A stretch of 51,017 nucleotides of DNA from Kitasatospora cheerisanensis KCTC 2395. GTDB taxonomy: Bacteria > Actinomycetota > Actinomycetes > Streptomycetales > Streptomycetaceae. Of this stretch, positions 36,082-45,760 are shown piece by piece (within the stretch, counting starts at the first letter, position 1; each line of letters opens with the position of its first letter). The stretch is taken from assembly GCF_000696185.1 (NCBI RefSeq), contig NZ_KK853997.1, forward strand, positions 7,964,264-8,015,280, in the 5' to 3' direction. The translations under genes were made by a program, and so were the position numbers. Below the pieces are notes generated by a model. The model searched no databases. It was not told where the DNA came from and saw nothing but the letters and a program-made list of their open reading frames with translations.

Positions 36082-36474
36082 GGCATCCGTTCGGGCTGAA
36101 CGACGGGCTCCGACGGGAGAGAGACTGCCCGGGGCACACGCACTCGCCGTTTGACTCTTCGACTCAGGCGGTTCCGGCCCGTGGTCTGCTCGGGCCGGGG
36201 GTCCGCCGTAGCCTCGAAGCGGTCGAGTCTCTGCTGTTCGTGCCCGTGTGTCTGGCCTGCGGGCTTCGGCTTGGTCTCGGTGGACTGCCGGCGTTCCGGC
36301 CGCGGCCACTCGTTCGGGTGGCGGTGGTGTCGTGTCGCCGACGGGACGGCCGGGTTCCCCGGCACTCGGTGTGTGGTATCCGCAACGGGCTTTCCCAGCG
36401 CGGCCGTTGACGGGGTGCAACGTCCGCGATTGTCCGCCCCGGTCGGCCGCTCTTCCAGTAAAGGGGGAACGACG
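36082..36474. other. Stretch without a gene
   Basis: No convincing coding frame. It is the promoter and leader side of the TerB-like gene; AAGGGGGAACG just before 36475 is a good ribosome-binding site. Confidence 0.4.
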
Positions 36475-36976
36475 ATGGCCGAAGCAGATGCGTGCGCGGG
36501 CCCCGGGACCGGCATGTGGCTGTTCCGGCAGGACTGGACGTTCACCGCCGTCCCGGACTTCGGCGGCATTCGGATCTACGCGAAGGCCCTGCTGGTCGCT
36601 GTCAAGGGCGACGGCGTCCTCGCCCCGGGGGAGCGGGACCGGGTTCTGGGGTACATGGCCACCCTTATCGGCGGTAACCGGGAATTCCTTCGGGAACTCG
36701 TCGCGTAGCCGGCCGACGAGGACGTGGTCGCCCTGATGGAGAGCTCGGAGGTGCTCGCCCGGGTCGCCCGCGTCCCGCTGGTCTTCGACGCGCTGCGGGC
36801 CTGCGACGCGGACGGCGTCCTCGCCCCCGGCGAGCTGGAGCAGATCAAGCGGCCGGCCGGCGCGCTGGGCGTCACCGAGGAGACCGTGGACCGCCTCCGG
36901 GAGGCCCACCGGCAGGAGGAGCAGGCCCACGCGGTCCCGATTGCCGCGGTCTTCCCGGAGGGAACCCCCCTTCTAG
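36475..36976 (+). CDS. TerB-like protein with in-frame TAG
   Basis: ATG 36475 follows AAGGGGGAA. The frame reads MAEADACAGPGTGMWLFRQD, RIYAKALLVAVKGDGVLAPG, ERDRVLGYMATLIGGNREFL, RELVA, TAG (36706-36708), then without frame change PADEDVVALMESSEVLARVA, LVFDALRACDADGVLAPGEL, LGVTEETVDRLREAHRQEEQ. The two D-G-V-L-A-P-G-E repeats with helices are the TerB (tellurite-resistance-like) pattern, and the halves complete each other. At 36965-36970 a run of six C; with five, the frame would end at EGTPF and TAG 36976. As written it runs on to 37149 with an unnatural tail. Role unknown; TerB proteins act at the membrane in stress systems. Confidence 0.6.
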
Positions 36977-37145
36977 CCCCTGCCTGCGGAGCAGCCGGCG
37001 GCGGGAGTGCAGCGGTGGGAGGGTCTGCGTTCACCCGGGGGACACCGGCTGCTCCGCCTCCGGACGGCGGAGGTTGGGGAGGGGCTGGGAAGGTGCGGCG
37101 GTCGACCGGGGACCTACCGGTCAGCCAGCTCCGAAAGGCTCCCAC

Positions 37146-38498
37146 GTGAACCGTTCCGCCGCTCTCGCCACCGCCCTCGCGGCCGCGCTCGCCGGCACCG
37201 TCGGCCTGGCCGGCACCGCCGACGCCGCCGGCCACGCGCAGCGCGACGTCTACGGCACCAAGACCCCTTACGCCCCGCAGCAGGACGTCCGGCACTACCA
37301 GCAGGTCCCCAAGGGCTACACCGCCGTCTTCACCGAGAACGTCGCCCGGCACGGCTCCCGCGCGATGAGCAGCAGCGAGGACGGCGACGCCGTGCTCGCC
37401 CTCCTCGACCGGGCGCAGCAGCAGGGGGCGCTCACCGACCTCGGCGCCGAACTCGCCCCGCAGGTCCGTACCCTGCTCGCCGCCGCCTCCGGCATCGGCT
37501 ACGGCAACCTCTCCGCGCGCGGCGCCGACGAGCAGCGGCAGACCGCGCTGCGGATGGAGCAGCGCCTGCCCGGCCTGTTCGACACCATCGCCGCCCAGGG
37601 CGAGCCCATCGTCGTCGAGACCTCCGGCGTGGCCCGCGCCACTGCCAGCGCCAGCGCCTTCACCGCCGGCCTGGCCGCCGGCGAGCCGGCCGTGGCCGGT
37701 CTGATCAAGGCCCCGACGACCGACAAGAACCTGCTCTACTTCCACAAGCAGCCGCAGAACGCCGACTACCAGGCCTACCTCGCCCACGACCCCGACCTGG
37801 CCGCCGTGCTGGCCCGGATCGACGCCGACCCGCGCACCGCCGAGGCCGCCCGCCACACCGCGCAGCGCCTGTTCACCCGCGGCTTCCTGGACACCCTCGA
37901 CGCCCCGCAGCAGATCGCCTTCGCCCGCTCGCTGTACGCCCTGTTCAGCGCCGCCCCCGACCTCGCCGTCGAGGCCCCCGGCGTCTCGCTCGACCGCTTC
38001 CTCACCCCGCGCGACGCCCAGTGGTTCGCCTACCTCGACGACGCCGAGGAGTTCTACCAGAAGGGCCCCGGCTTCAGCGGACGCACCATCACCTACAAGA
38101 TGGCCGGCGTCCTGCTCGACGACCTGTTCGCGCAGGCGGAGGCCAAGGCCGCCGGCACCAGCGGCAACGGCGCGGTGCTGCGCTTCACCCACGCCGAGGA
38201 GATCGAGCCGCTGGCCGCCCTGCTGGGCCTGCCCGGCAGCTCCCGGCAGGCCGCCGCCGACCAGCCCTACAGCTACCTGAACAACCCGTGGCGCGGCGCC
38301 GAGGTCTCCCCGATGGCCGCGAACCTCCAATGGGACCTGTACCGCGCCGCCGACGACGGCAAGGACCGGCCGTCCTACCTGGTCCGGATGTTCTACAACG
38401 AGAGGGAGACCGCCTTCAAGGACGGCTGCCACCCGATCGCCAAGAGCTCCTACTTCTACGACCTGAAGGAACTCGAGCGCTGCTTCGGCCGCGGCTGA
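37146..38498 (+). CDS. Secreted histidine acid phosphatase (phytase/MINPP-like)
   Basis: A 450-residue exported phosphatase of the histidine acid phosphatase branch. GTG 37146 starts a signal peptide (SAALATALAAALAGTVGLAG, AxA site near residue 29). Catalytic motif ENVARHGSRA at about residue 67 supplies the phosphohistidine; the second motif RFTHAEEIEPL (His-Ala-Glu, about 348) supplies the acid, the HAE form used by MINPP-like enzymes. Other features: LRMEQRLPGLFDTIA, FAYLDDAEEFYQKGPGFSG, VRMFYNERETAF and a Cys near the C-terminus (ELERCFGRG). It likely hydrolyses inositol phosphates or other phosphomonoesters outside the cell. The frame is intact. Confidence 0.9.
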   Translation: MNRSAALATALAAALAGTVGLAGTADAAGHAQRDVYGTKTPYAPQQDVRHYQQVPKGYTAVFTENVARHGSRAMSSSEDGDAVLALLDRAQQQGALTDLGAELAPQVRTLLAAASGIGYGNLSARGADEQRQTALRMEQRLPGLFDTIAAQGEPIVVETSGVARATASASAFTAGLAAGEPAVAGLIKAPTTDKNLLYFHKQPQNADYQAYLAHDPDLAAVLARIDADPRTAEAARHTAQRLFTRGFLDTLDAPQQIAFARSLYALFSAAPDLAVEAPGVSLDRFLTPRDAQWFAYLDDAEEFYQKGPGFSGRTITYKMAGVLLDDLFAQAEAKAAGTSGNGAVLRFTHAEEIEPLAALLGLPGSSRQAAADQPYSYLNNPWRGAEVSPMAANLQWDLYRAADDGKDRPSYLVRMFYNERETAFKDGCHPIAKSSYFYDLKELERCFGRG

Positions 38499-38754
38499 CG
38501 ACACTCCTTTGCCCCCGGCCGTAGCCGGATTCCGGCGAGCGGCAGTCGGCGGGACCGTTCTCCTCGACGACAGAGCGCGGGTTCGGCCCGCCCCGCGGCG
38601 GGTGCGGTCCTCGCCGGTCCGGCCATCCCGTCGGCCCCGGCGCTCCAGGGCGTGCCCGTGGAGGAGTCGGAGCGGATCGCGGTCCCGGCCGAGGAGATCG
38701 CGGCCCGGGACGACCCCGTGCTGCGGAACCTGCGGATCGCCCCGGCCTGGCCTG

Positions 38755-39885
38755 TCACGAGCCGGCCGTGGCGACGGGCCGGGTCCTGGGCCGGGAGAAC
38801 GTGGAGCTGGTGCGGGTTCGGCGCCCGGGCGTTGCACACTGCCGGGCGGTCGGTCCGCGGGGAGAGCGCCCCGGCGGCGGTCCGGGCCGCCGTCGGGGGT
38901 CGACGGCCGTCGCGGCGGTGTCCGCGGCGACCCCGATCGCCACCAGCAGGTCGTGCACCGCCAGGCGCCCGGCCTCGGTCGGCGGGTCCTGGTGGGGCGG
39001 TGCCTGGGCCGCCGCGGCGAGCGCGGCCCGCACGCAGTCCTCCCGGGCGTCCCGTCCCGGCTCCGCCGCCGCGTACGCGGACAGGGTCCGGGTCAGGGCG
39101 TCCATCACGGGCAGCAGGGCCCGCCGGTCCGGCCCCTCGGCGTCGGCCGTGAACCGGGCCGGCGTCAGGCGACTGTTGGCGAGCGCGCCCAGCCGCAGGG
39201 CCGTCCCGCTCGACGCCGGGACCGAGTGCCGCTGCCGCCGCCGGCGGGGCGTGCACCGGGCTACCTCGGCCGTGTCGGTCCTGGCCCGGTCCACGTCCGT
39301 CAGCAGGCGGTACAGGGCGTGCGACTCCGGCGGCAGCAGCAGGTCCGGGTCGCCCGCGTCGGCCCGCGCGCCGAGCCGCAGCAGGCGCGCCGGCCCGCGG
39401 AAGGTCTCCGCCCCGGCGGCCCGCGGCAGCTTCAACGGGTGGGCGGGGAAGAGCAGTTGACTGAAGGCCAGGGCGACACCGGCCCCTGCCGGCACGTCCA
39501 GGACCCGGTCGATGCCGGCCTCCCGTCCGGAGGCCGGCGCGATCACCGAGCTGGCCGCGGCCTGAGCCGTCGTCACCCGCTCGCCGTCCGGCGCCGGCGC
39601 CGGCGCCACCAGCAGGGAGGGCAGCATCGCGCAGCCCACCGCGAGGGCCCCGTAGCGGTGGCCGAACAGCGTGTACGCGCCCTGGCCGACCAGGACGCCC
39701 CACGCCACGCCGGGCACCACCCGGACCGCGTGGGTGCCCAGGCCGCCCACCGGGGTGTTCAGCGCCACCACGGCGGCCATCGGGGCGAGCAGCGGGAGGT
39801 GGTGGTCGAACAGCTTCCTCGCCGCCCACCGGGCCAGGGCGCATGCCACCGCCTGCTGGGGCACCGGCCACAGCTGCCCGCGCAT
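38755..39885 (-). CDS. FUSC-type membrane protein
   Basis: The likely start is ATG 39885 (MRGQLWPVPQQAVACALARW); a GTG slightly upstream is possible. The N-terminal half has the membrane helices of the FUSC/aromatic-acid-exporter family: FDHHLPLLAPMAAVVALNTP, VVPGVAWGVLVGQGAYTLFG, YGALAVGCAMLPSLLVAPAP, and IDRVLDVPAGAGVALAFSQL leading to LLFPAHPLKLP. A large cytoplasmic helical part follows. The last 50 residues before 38755 are Arg/Pro-rich and may follow a lost frame, so the C-terminus is uncertain. Substrate unknown. It converges with the phosphatase gene. Confidence 0.65.
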   Translation of the reverse strand: MRGQLWPVPQQAVACALARWAARKLFDHHLPLLAPMAAVVALNTPVGGLGTHAVRVVPGVAWGVLVGQGAYTLFGHRYGALAVGCAMLPSLLVAPAPAPDGERVTTAQAAASSVIAPASGREAGIDRVLDVPAGAGVALAFSQLLFPAHPLKLPRAAGAETFRGPARLLRLGARADAGDPDLLLPPESHALYRLLTDVDRARTDTAEVARCTPRRRRQRHSVPASSGTALRLGALANSRLTPARFTADAEGPDRRALLPVMDALTRTLSAYAAAEPGRDAREDCVRAALAAAAQAPPHQDPPTEAGRLAVHDLLVAIGVAADTAATAVDPRRRPGPPPGRSPRGPTARQCATPGRRTRTSSTFSRPRTRPVATAGS

Positions 39886-40127
39886 CCGCTTGCGCACCCC
39901 GCCCACGCCACTTCTCCAGAGCCACCGCCTCCGGCCCGGCGCGCGGAGCAGGAGCGGAGGCGGGGATCCCGGCGACCTGATGCTGCGCGCCGGCGGCGTG
40001 AGGGGCTGCCCGCCGTGTGGTGGTCCGGCGGTTCCGCCACGGCGGGGCCACGGGTCGAGGAGGAAGCGGGCGGGGCGGGCGCGCCGGTAGTGGACGTCAG
40101 GCAGGGCGGCCCGACGGCGATGTGGGG

Positions 40128-40210
40128 GCAGGCCGGCCGGCGGTCTCCGGTGCCTTCGGCCGGGGTGCAGGCCGGCCGGCGGTGCCTCCGGCCGGAGTGC
40201 GGGCCGGCGG
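40128..40210. repeat. GC-rich short tandem repeats
   Basis: GCAGGCCGGCCGG occurs at 40128-40140 and 40167-40179, each followed by a C/G-rich tail ending CGGCCGG(A/G)GT, with a third degenerate copy (GCGGGCCGGCGG) at about 40199. The surrounding stretch 39886-40333 has no convincing gene. Confidence 0.7.
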
Positions 40211-40333
40211 CGGGCCTCGGTGGGCGAAGCCGGCCGGGAGGTCCTGGTTCTCCCGGCGCCGCTTGCGTGCGGGTCTCCAGGGTGCTCGGTTCCGGCGAAG
40301 CGCCTCATGCAGGTCGTGCAGGTCGGTCGGTTC

Positions 40334-41347
40334 TCAGTCGCCCTGGGTGTGGCGATCGATGGCCTTCTCCACGGCGAGCCGACCCTTTCCCGCGTTGCCG
40401 AGCCGCTGTGTCATGAGACGGACCAGGGCGTGCTGGAACAGGGCCGGGCCGCAGGCTGTCCAGTGGCCGCGGGTCTCGGGACTGAGCATGAACGCGATCA
40501 CCTCGTCGGCCTCGGCCGGGACGAAGCGGAACTCGCTGTGCTCCCATCTGTCGTCGATGCCCCTGCTCCACCGGCCGCGCAGCCGCTCCTCGCCGAGATC
40601 GGGGAGTACGGCGAGGAAGAACGCTGCCCACTGGTGCCGCTCGGTGTCCATCGCGAAGGAGAGCAGTTCCAGCTCGCAGGCATCGCCCTCGTGGACGGCC
40701 AGTTCCTCGCGCAGGGCTCGACGGGCGGCGCCGAAGAGGTCGGGCACCCCGTCTTTCAGGTCGTGCTCCCCGGACAGCCCCTCGTTCGCGGAGGAGTTCC
40801 AGTTTCCGGCGTTTCCGCCGACGGTCGCGCTGCGCCGGGAGAACAGCATCTTCTGGTCACGGCCGGTCACGACGGCGACGTTGGCGCCGAAGCTGGCGGA
40901 GAGGAAGCCGTTGACGAGGACGGGGTTCCTGCCGTCGAGGTAGTGCTCGCGGAGGGTCTTTCCTGCCCCTTCGCCCTCCTCCAGGCGACGGTCCAGCTGC
41001 TGGGCTGCGAGGAAGGTGAAGTAGTCGGTCGGCGAGAACCGGATCTCCACGATCGGGTCCTCGCGGTCGTCGCTGCGGGTGACCGCCACCGTCTCCACCG
41101 CGAACCGGGGATGGTTCCAGCGGCGGTCGCGGCCTGCCACCGCGCGGGTGTGCTGCTCGTCCTCGATCTCCTGACGCCAGCGCCGCACCTCCTCCGGCAC
41201 GTACACGGGATCGGCGGCCTCGAAGTAGATCCTGAGGTTGCGTTCGCTGATCGGCCGCGTGCCGTCTCCTTCGTAGACGTAGCACGTGGTGTGCAGTGAC
41301 CCGATACGGAAGAGTTCCTGGTCGTGCAAGATACCCCCACTCCCCAA
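40334..41347 (-). CDS. Nudix-like hydrolase-domain protein beside the caspase gene
   Basis: About 337 residues, TTG 41347 or a TTG at 41329 as start. The C-terminal half carries a Nudix-like box: SANEGLSGEHDLKDGVPDLF then GAARRALREELAVHEGDACE (the REExxEE core is reduced to REEL), with AMDTERHQWAAFFLAVLPDL as the following strand. The N-terminal half (CYVYEGDGTRPISERNLRIY, RFAVETVAVTRSDDREDPIV) has no clear assignment. It is divergent from the caspase-NACHT-WD40 gene with only 76 bases between starts, so the two are probably co-regulated. It could process a nucleotide signal made or sensed by the neighbouring proteins; that is inference. Confidence 0.65.
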   Translation of the reverse strand: MGSGGILHDQELFRIGSLHTTCYVYEGDGTRPISERNLRIYFEAADPVYVPEEVRRWRQEIEDEQHTRAVAGRDRRWNHPRFAVETVAVTRSDDREDPIVEIRFSPTDYFTFLAAQQLDRRLEEGEGAGKTLREHYLDGRNPVLVNGFLSASFGANVAVVTGRDQKMLFSRRSATVGGNAGNWNSSANEGLSGEHDLKDGVPDLFGAARRALREELAVHEGDACELELLSFAMDTERHQWAAFFLAVLPDLGEERLRGRWSRGIDDRWEHSEFRFVPAEADEVIAFMLSPETRGHWTACGPALFQHALVRLMTQRLGNAGKGRLAVEKAIDRHTQGD

Positions 41348-41423
41348 TTCGATTGTGTGTCAAGACAGTTGCACACCGATGCGACGAGCGGCAACATGAT
41401 CCCCCACGGACGGGGGAGGTTAC

Positions 41424-44400
41424 GTGGGCACGGGCGGCGACCACGGCGAGGCCCTGGTGGTGTGCCTGGACACCTACGACCACCACCCGCACTTCAACCT
41501 GCGGGACGCCCCCGAGCACGTCGAGGAGTTCCGGTCCCTGGCCCGCCGGCTGGGTTTCACGGCCGACGCGCCGACCGTCACCGGAACCCGGCGCGAGGTC
41601 ATGCAGGGGCTGCGCCGCGCGATGGCCACGCCCGCCGGACGGAAGATCCTCTACTGGATCGGTCACGGGATCAGGAAGGGGCGGGACACCGCGGTCCTGC
41701 CCTGCCGGGACCTCGATCCGGACCAGTTCGACGGCAACATCACCGGCAGCGACCTGGTCGAGCTGCTCAGGCAGGCCACCGGCGACATCCTGGTCATCCT
41801 CGACACCTGCCACGCCTCGCACGTCGCACGCGAGGTGCACACGGGGCTCTTCAACCGCGAGGACGACTACTACGGCCCCCGGCCGGTGTCCAAGGGCTCG
41901 CCCTACTTCCGCGGCGTGGGCGTCCTCGGCACGGTGCACGGCGACGAGCCGGCGCAGCTCGGCGTCTGGCTGCACGCGTTCCGTCGCGTCTGCGACGATC
42001 CGCGTTTCGAGTTCCGCGAGCGGCTGCTCTGGACGCCGTACGCCCAGGCCCTGCACGCGTCCGAGGTGCTGGAGGCCGTGAGCGGCGAGCTCGCCGACGA
42101 GTTCGTGCATCCGCAGATCCACGGGGGCAGCAGGCTCGTCGGCCTGTTCCTGAATCCGTACTACGACGCGCTGGCCCGGCCGCTGTCCACGGCCACCCGG
42201 TCGCGCAGGCAGGAACTGCTCGACGCGCACGTGCAGACGATGCTCCGCAGCCGCTTCACCGGGCTGCTCGTGGAGGACGAGGCCGGCTCCTTCACCGGAC
42301 GGCGCAACTACCTCGACCGCCTCGCCGACTGGATCGGCTCGCCCGGCCGCAACGGCGCGCTGATCGTCACCGGCGGCCCGGGCAGTGGCAAATCGGCGCT
42401 GCTCGCCCAGCTGGCGCTGATGACGATCGCGAACACCCCGCAGTTCAAGGGCCTTTCGCCGGTCCGCCGGAGCGCGCTGCTCAGCGCCATCGACGCCGGC
42501 ATCCAGTGCCGGGGCCGCGGGGCCGTCGAATGCGCGCGCGAGCTCGCCGAGGGCCTGCAGCTCGCGGAACCGGTCGAGGGCTGGCCGGACCTGCGGGCCG
42601 TGATGGACGCCCTGCTGAGCAGGTGCCGCGACGCCGCGTCGACGACGTTCCTGGTCGACGGACTCGACGAGGCGGACCAGGCGCAGCTCGACTCGCTCGT
42701 CGCCGACGTCCTGGTCCCGCTCTCCCACGAGCCGAACGTCCGCGTCCTGATCGGCACCCGGCCGCTGCCCGGGAGCAGCGCCCTCGCCCTCCTGGACCGC
42801 GCCCTCACCTTCGACCTGGACAAGGCGCCGGACCGGGACGCCGACGTCGCCGGCTACGTACGCGCCCGACTCGGCGGCCCGGGAAGCCCGTACCACGGCG
42901 TCGAGGAGACGCTCGACGCGGTCTGCCGGGCCCTGGTGCGGCAGAGCGACGGCGTCTTCCTGGTGGCCAAGCTGCACTGCTCCGCCCTGCTGCGGCTGAA
43001 CCGGGCGGTCGGGCCCGGGGACGAGGAGTTCCGGCAGGTGCTCGCCTCGGGACTGGGCGAGGCCCTGGACCACGAGATCCGCGCCCTGGACGCCGCCGCG
43101 CCGGGCGGGACGTCCACCGGCGGCTGGGCGCTCGGGCTCCTGCTCCCGCTGGCGCTCTCCTTCGGCGCGGGCCTGCCCGAGAACGACGGGATCTGGCTGG
43201 AGGCGGCGCGGGCCCTGGCCGAGGTCCGCGGGGACCGGCGCGGCTACGGGGCCCGCGACATCCTCGCGATGCGCGAAGCCGGCGGCGCCCACGTGGTGGC
43301 GCACGGTGAGGCGGGCCAGCCGGTCTTCCGGCTGAACCACGAGACGCTCGTCGGGCACCTGCTGCGCGCCTGCGGTCTGCCGGAGCCCCGGGCCCACGCC
43401 ACGATGCTGGCGGTCCTCCGCCGGGTCCACGACACGCTGCACCGGGGACGCGCCGCCACCAACCCCTACATCGCGCGCTACACGGCCGCGCACGCCGCCC
43501 GGGCCGGCGAGCTGGCGGCCCTCCTGGAGGACGCCGAACTGCTCGTCCGGCTGGATCCCGGGCGGCTGGTGACCCAGCTCGATCAGCCCGCTGCGACCGC
43601 ATCGGCCAAGGCGCAGCTGTACCGGCCCGTCGCCGAGGACCTGGCGCGCAGAGCACCCGACGAACGCGCCGCCCTGTTGCAGGCGGAGGCCCTGCGCCAG
43701 CAGCCGGAGCTCATGCCGTGGGCGCGTTCGGCGGCGCCGCTGCACTGGACCGACGAGTGGACGACGGCCGAGCGTTTCGCCCCCGGCCGCAGCCTGGGGC
43801 TGCCGTTCGGAGACGTTCTCGTGGTGTCGTCGAGCCCGGACGGCGGTCTCTACGCCGCGGGTGAGCGCCTGTGGCACTGGAGCAGCACCGGCGGGCGGCC
43901 CGAGCTCGTGCGGGGCTACGTGCCCGCCGCGTCCGACGGAGCGGCGCACCGGCTGACGTCGCTGGCCGCGCCCGCGCGGGAGGGCGGCATCGCGGCGGTG
44001 GCGGCGGATCCGGAACGTGTCCTGATCTGGCCGCGGGACAGCACGGGACTCGTGCGGGTGTTCGGCTGGGCGGCTCCCGTCAGAGCGGTCGCGGTGGGGA
44101 CCGTCGCCGGCCGGGAGGCCGTCGCGGCCGCTTTCGGCGCCCACGTGGCGGTGTGGGAGTGGCGCGACGGCCGGCCCCGGCACCGCGGGTTCTGGCGAAG
44201 CCGGGTGGGCGAGGTGTTCGCCACCGCCGTCACCACCGTCGGGAACTCGCCCTGCCTGCTGGTCGGCGGCGAACAGGGCGTGGCCGTCCTGGACCCGTGG
44301 ACCGGCGCGTTCCGCGGCGGGTTCGGCTCCGGGACGGGCCGCGTCGAGTGCCTCGACGTCACCACGGCGGGTGAACGCCCCTGGGCCGCCGCGATCACCA

Positions 44401-45716
44401 CCAGGAGTCCGCAGGTACGCGTGTGGCGGCTCGACGGCGGCGAGCAGTTCCAGGCGGAGTGTGTCTTCACCGCCCGTCTGCGGCATCCGTCGGGGGCGAC
44501 CGTCGCCCTGAGCGACTCCGCGAATCCGCTGGTCCTGGCCGTGGACGGCGGCCGGGTCCGCCGATGGTCGCTGGAGACCCGCCACGAGCTGGCCCCGCTG
44601 ACGGGCCACCGGTCACGGCCGACGTCGGTCACCGTCCTGCGCGGGGAGCACGGCCGGGTGGCCGTCGCCGACGGAAGCCTGGTCCGGATCTGGGAGCGCG
44701 GACCGGAAGCGGACGCCGCGTCCTCCACCCGCCGCGCGGCGCTGCCCGCGCCGGGCATGGAGCATGCCGGGGCCCTGGTGTGCACCGCTCCCGGCGAGGG
44801 CGCCGTGGCCCTCTCCGCCCGGGACGCCGCGCGGGTGTGGGACCTGCGAGGACGCGTCCTCCACGAGGAGTCGGAGCTCGCCCTGTACAAGGCCGTGGAC
44901 CTGTGCACCGACACCTCGGGCGCATCGTGGCTGGCGGCCGGCGGGCGGAGTACCGCGTACGGGCCCACCGTCGTCGTTCGCCGGATCGGCGGCGGCGCGG
45001 CGACCGTGCTGCCCGTCGCGCCCGGTGAGGACGGCGCCGTAGGGGCCGTGGCACTGGGCGTCGGTCAGACCGTGCAGGTCTTCGCGGCCGACAACCGGCA
45101 CGTCCGGCGCTGGGACGCAGAGTCCGCCGCCGCCCTGCCGCCGCTGCACGTGCCCAACGACATGGTCCGCCACCTCGCCTTCGTCGCATCACCGACGGGC
45201 CGCCCCTTCCTGCTCGCCGGCGCGGGCGACACCGTGTGGCTGTGGGACGCGCAGGAGCCGGGCGCCCCGGTACCGCTGAGGTCGCCGGAGAGAGCGCCCG
45301 TTCGTGCCCTGGCCGGCACGCACGACGACGACGGGCGCCGGCACGTCGCCGTGGCCACCGGCAAGGGCGTCTTCGTCGCGCGGCCAGCAGCTCGGGAGGC
45401 GGCGGGCGCCGTTGAACTGCGCCCGCTGAGCAGGACCGTCGTGGCAGTTCGGTCCCTGGCCTGCCGGAGCCTGCCGGGCAACCGCGTGCTGGTCCTGGCC
45501 GCCGACGCCTCGCACGTGCTGCACCTGTGGGACGTGCACGAGGACCTGCGCACCTCGGGCATCCCCGATCGCGGTTTCGCCGTCCACCAGGTGATGGCAC
45601 AACGCGAGCCGGAGGGCACCGGGCTCGTGGTGGCGTCCGTCGGCCTGGAACGCATGGACGTCCTGACGGTGTCCCCGCCCGGCGGCACCGCCTCGCGACG
45701 GACCCTTCCCGACTGA
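41424..45716 (+). CDS. Caspase - NACHT ATPase - WD40 protein
   Basis: A 1430-residue, uninterrupted multidomain protein. Residues 1-230: caspase-fold peptidase (C14) with EALVVCLDTYDHHPHFNLRD, catalytic His in KILYWIGHGIRKG (about 81) and catalytic Cys in ILVILDTCHASHVA (about 133). Residues about 290-560: STAND/NACHT-type NTPase with Walker A VTGGPGSGKSALLAQ (about 315), Walker B TTFLVDGLDEAD (about 409) and sensor-like NVRVLIGTRPLPGSSAL. A helical region (to about 770) includes FRLNHETLVGHLLRACG. Residues about 780-1430: WD40-type propeller repeats (VWEWRDGRPRHRGFW, VRRWSLETRHELAPLTGHRS, VWLWDAQEPGAPVPL, LHLWDVHEDLRTSGI). The WD40 part probably senses a trigger, the ATPase oligomerises and the caspase cuts targets, as proposed for bacterial STAND conflict systems. 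GTG 41424 is the chosen start. Confidence 0.9.
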   Translation: MGTGGDHGEALVVCLDTYDHHPHFNLRDAPEHVEEFRSLARRLGFTADAPTVTGTRREVMQGLRRAMATPAGRKILYWIGHGIRKGRDTAVLPCRDLDPDQFDGNITGSDLVELLRQATGDILVILDTCHASHVAREVHTGLFNREDDYYGPRPVSKGSPYFRGVGVLGTVHGDEPAQLGVWLHAFRRVCDDPRFEFRERLLWTPYAQALHASEVLEAVSGELADEFVHPQIHGGSRLVGLFLNPYYDALARPLSTATRSRRQELLDAHVQTMLRSRFTGLLVEDEAGSFTGRRNYLDRLADWIGSPGRNGALIVTGGPGSGKSALLAQLALMTIANTPQFKGLSPVRRSALLSAIDAGIQCRGRGAVECARELAEGLQLAEPVEGWPDLRAVMDALLSRCRDAASTTFLVDGLDEADQAQLDSLVADVLVPLSHEPNVRVLIGTRPLPGSSALALLDRALTFDLDKAPDRDADVAGYVRARLGGPGSPYHGVEETLDAVCRALVRQSDGVFLVAKLHCSALLRLNRAVGPGDEEFRQVLASGLGEALDHEIRALDAAAPGGTSTGGWALGLLLPLALSFGAGLPENDGIWLEAARALAEVRGDRRGYGARDILAMREAGGAHVVAHGEAGQPVFRLNHETLVGHLLRACGLPEPRAHATMLAVLRRVHDTLHRGRAATNPYIARYTAAHAARAGELAALLEDAELLVRLDPGRLVTQLDQPAATASAKAQLYRPVAEDLARRAPDERAALLQAEALRQQPELMPWARSAAPLHWTDEWTTAERFAPGRSLGLPFGDVLVVSSSPDGGLYAAGERLWHWSSTGGRPELVRGYVPAASDGAAHRLTSLAAPAREGGIAAVAADPERVLIWPRDSTGLVRVFGWAAPVRAVAVGTVAGREAVAAAFGAHVAVWEWRDGRPRHRGFWRSRVGEVFATAVTTVGNSPCLLVGGEQGVAVLDPWTGAFRGGFGSGTGRVECLDVTTAGERPWAAAITTRSPQVRVWRLDGGEQFQAECVFTARLRHPSGATVALSDSANPLVLAVDGGRVRRWSLETRHELAPLTGHRSRPTSVTVLRGEHGRVAVADGSLVRIWERGPEADAASSTRRAALPAPGMEHAGALVCTAPGEGAVALSARDAARVWDLRGRVLHEESELALYKAVDLCTDTSGASWLAAGGRSTAYGPTVVVRRIGGGAATVLPVAPGEDGAVGAVALGVGQTVQVFAADNRHVRRWDAESAAALPPLHVPNDMVRHLAFVASPTGRPFLLAGAGDTVWLWDAQEPGAPVPLRSPERAPVRALAGTHDDDGRRHVAVATGKGVFVARPAAREAAGAVELRPLSRTVVAVRSLACRSLPGNRVLVLAADASHVLHLWDVHEDLRTSGIPDRGFAVHQVMAQREPEGTGLVVASVGLERMDVLTVSPPGGTASRRTLPD

Positions 45717-45760
45717 AGCCTCCCGGCCCGACGTCCGACGAAGTGAAGGAGAGTCAGCAA

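Noticed and set aside
40857..44609. Very long minus-strand open frame opposite the caspase-NACHT-WD40 gene
   Set aside because: It is antisense to a gene with clear domains, Arg/Gln/Gly/Pro-rich, and shows no motif; high-GC coding DNA commonly leaves such frames open.
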